Assembly: GCF_900141745.1 (NCBI RefSeq)
Contig: NZ_FSRM01000001.1
Span: forward strand, 1,302,001 to 1,366,000
Direction of reading: 5' to 3'
Source: Paraburkholderia phenazinium
GTDB lineage: Bacteria > Pseudomonadota > Gammaproteobacteria > Burkholderiales > Burkholderiaceae
Length of the DNA stretch: 64,000 bases
The notes beneath the pieces are model-generated. The model was not told where the DNA came from and made no database searches. It was given only the letters and a program-made list of their open reading frames with translations. Below are positions 63,705 to 64,000 of the stretch, piece after piece. Numbering within the stretch: position 1 is the stretch's first letter; every line of letters starts with the position of its first letter. Made by a program: the position numbers and the translations under genes.

Positions 63705-64000
63705 ATGAACTCCGAAAGTCCCTTTTCGTCTTCGGGCGCGCCCGGTGGCGACGTCGTTGTGCCGGTGTCGGCGCTCAATCGCGCCATCAGCACGATGCTC
63801 GAACGCTCTTTCCCGCTCATCTGGGTGGCGGGGGAAGTGTCGAATTTCACGCGCGCCGCGAGCGGTCACTGGTATTTCTCGATCAAGGATGCGCAGGCGC
63901 AGATGCGCTGCGTGATGTTCCGCGGCCGCGCGCAGCACGCCGAGTTCACGCCGCGCGAAGGCGACCGGATCGAAGTGCGGGCGCTTGTCACGATGTACGA
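63705..64000 (+). CDS. xseA: Exodeoxyribonuclease VII large subunit (5' part)
   Basis: The first 98 codons are in the window from ATG 63705. After a Ser/Gly/Pro-rich start, [34 protein letters not shown] and [21 protein letters not shown] match the OB-fold N-terminal domain of XseA. The enzyme degrades single-stranded DNA with the XseB subunit. The catalytic part lies beyond the window. Confidence 0.94.
   Translation, partial: MNSESPFSSSGAPGGDVVVPVSALNRAISTMLERSFPLIWVAGEVSNFTRAASGHWYFSIKDAQAQMRCVMFRGRAQHAEFTPREGDRIEVRALVTMY

Overview
The window looks like a stretch of the main chromosome of a Paraburkholderia/Burkholderia-type betaproteobacterium. The DNA is GC-rich throughout. Gene content and order fit that group: a BpeAB-OprB-type efflux operon with a divergent TetR regulator, an argF / DUF3579 / rpsT / murJ block, an lpxK-Trm112-kdsB-adk block, and a kynA-kynU-kynB operon with a divergent Lrp-type regulator. 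I saw no rRNA, tRNA, CRISPR array, insertion sequence or phage gene. Both ends cut genes: a response regulator on the left and xseA on the right.

Layout. 1-5.2 kb: a two-component system, a DegP/HtrA periplasmic protease preceded by a PmrA/QseB-type direct-repeat box, a small secreted protein, a DUF427 protein and a membrane-anchored CoxG-like SRPBCC protein. 5.2-12.3 kb: the TetR regulator and the tripartite RND pump, with an AcrR-like operator inside the pump promoter. 12.5-16.4 kb: an NCS2 nucleobase permease and the glutathione-dependent formaldehyde detoxification pair (class III alcohol dehydrogenase and S-formylglutathione hydrolase). 16.4-19.1 kb: a zinc- or manganese-type ABC importer whose ATPase carries a histidine-rich tail. 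19.5-31.2 kb: a polyol cluster, made of a sorbitol dehydrogenase-like SDR, a binding-protein ABC importer, a HAD phosphatase, a SorC regulator, xylulokinase, a D-arabinitol/mannitol dehydrogenase and an AraC/MtlR-like regulator. It should import hexitols or pentitols, oxidise them to ketoses and feed xylulose into the pentose phosphate pathway.

31.2-34.8 kb: tryptophan-to-anthranilate degradation (kynB, kynU, kynA) and its Lrp-type regulator. 34.9-48.8 kb: mostly housekeeping and stress genes on both strands: flavin reductase, msrA, a DUF72 protein with a beta-clamp-binding-like peptide, cfa, pdxH, tcdA, a CnoX-type thioredoxin, a pirin, an EamA transporter, amiC, tsaE, queG, ogt and xerD. 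48.8-56.2 kb: an acyl-CoA ligase, ybaK, plsY, yajQ, murB, argF, a DUF3579 protein and rpsT. 56.6-64 kb: murJ, a SirB1-family protein, an SDR dehydrogenase, adk, kdsB, a Trm112-family protein, lpxK and the start of xseA.

The most unusual observations are: a QLDLF sliding-clamp motif in the disordered N-terminus of the DUF72 protein; the response-regulator box between the two-component genes and degP; a Glu in place of the usual third His ligand in the metal-binding protein; a 10-bp inverted repeat flanking the kynR -10 and covering its ribosome binding site; a strong stem-loop upstream of the NCS2 permease; an 18-bp palindrome between the acyl-CoA ligase and ybaK; -10 boxes placed so that queG and ybaK would be leaderless; and short tandem repeats at several convergent gene ends. 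Function calls rest on recognised motifs and remembered family features; no database search was run.
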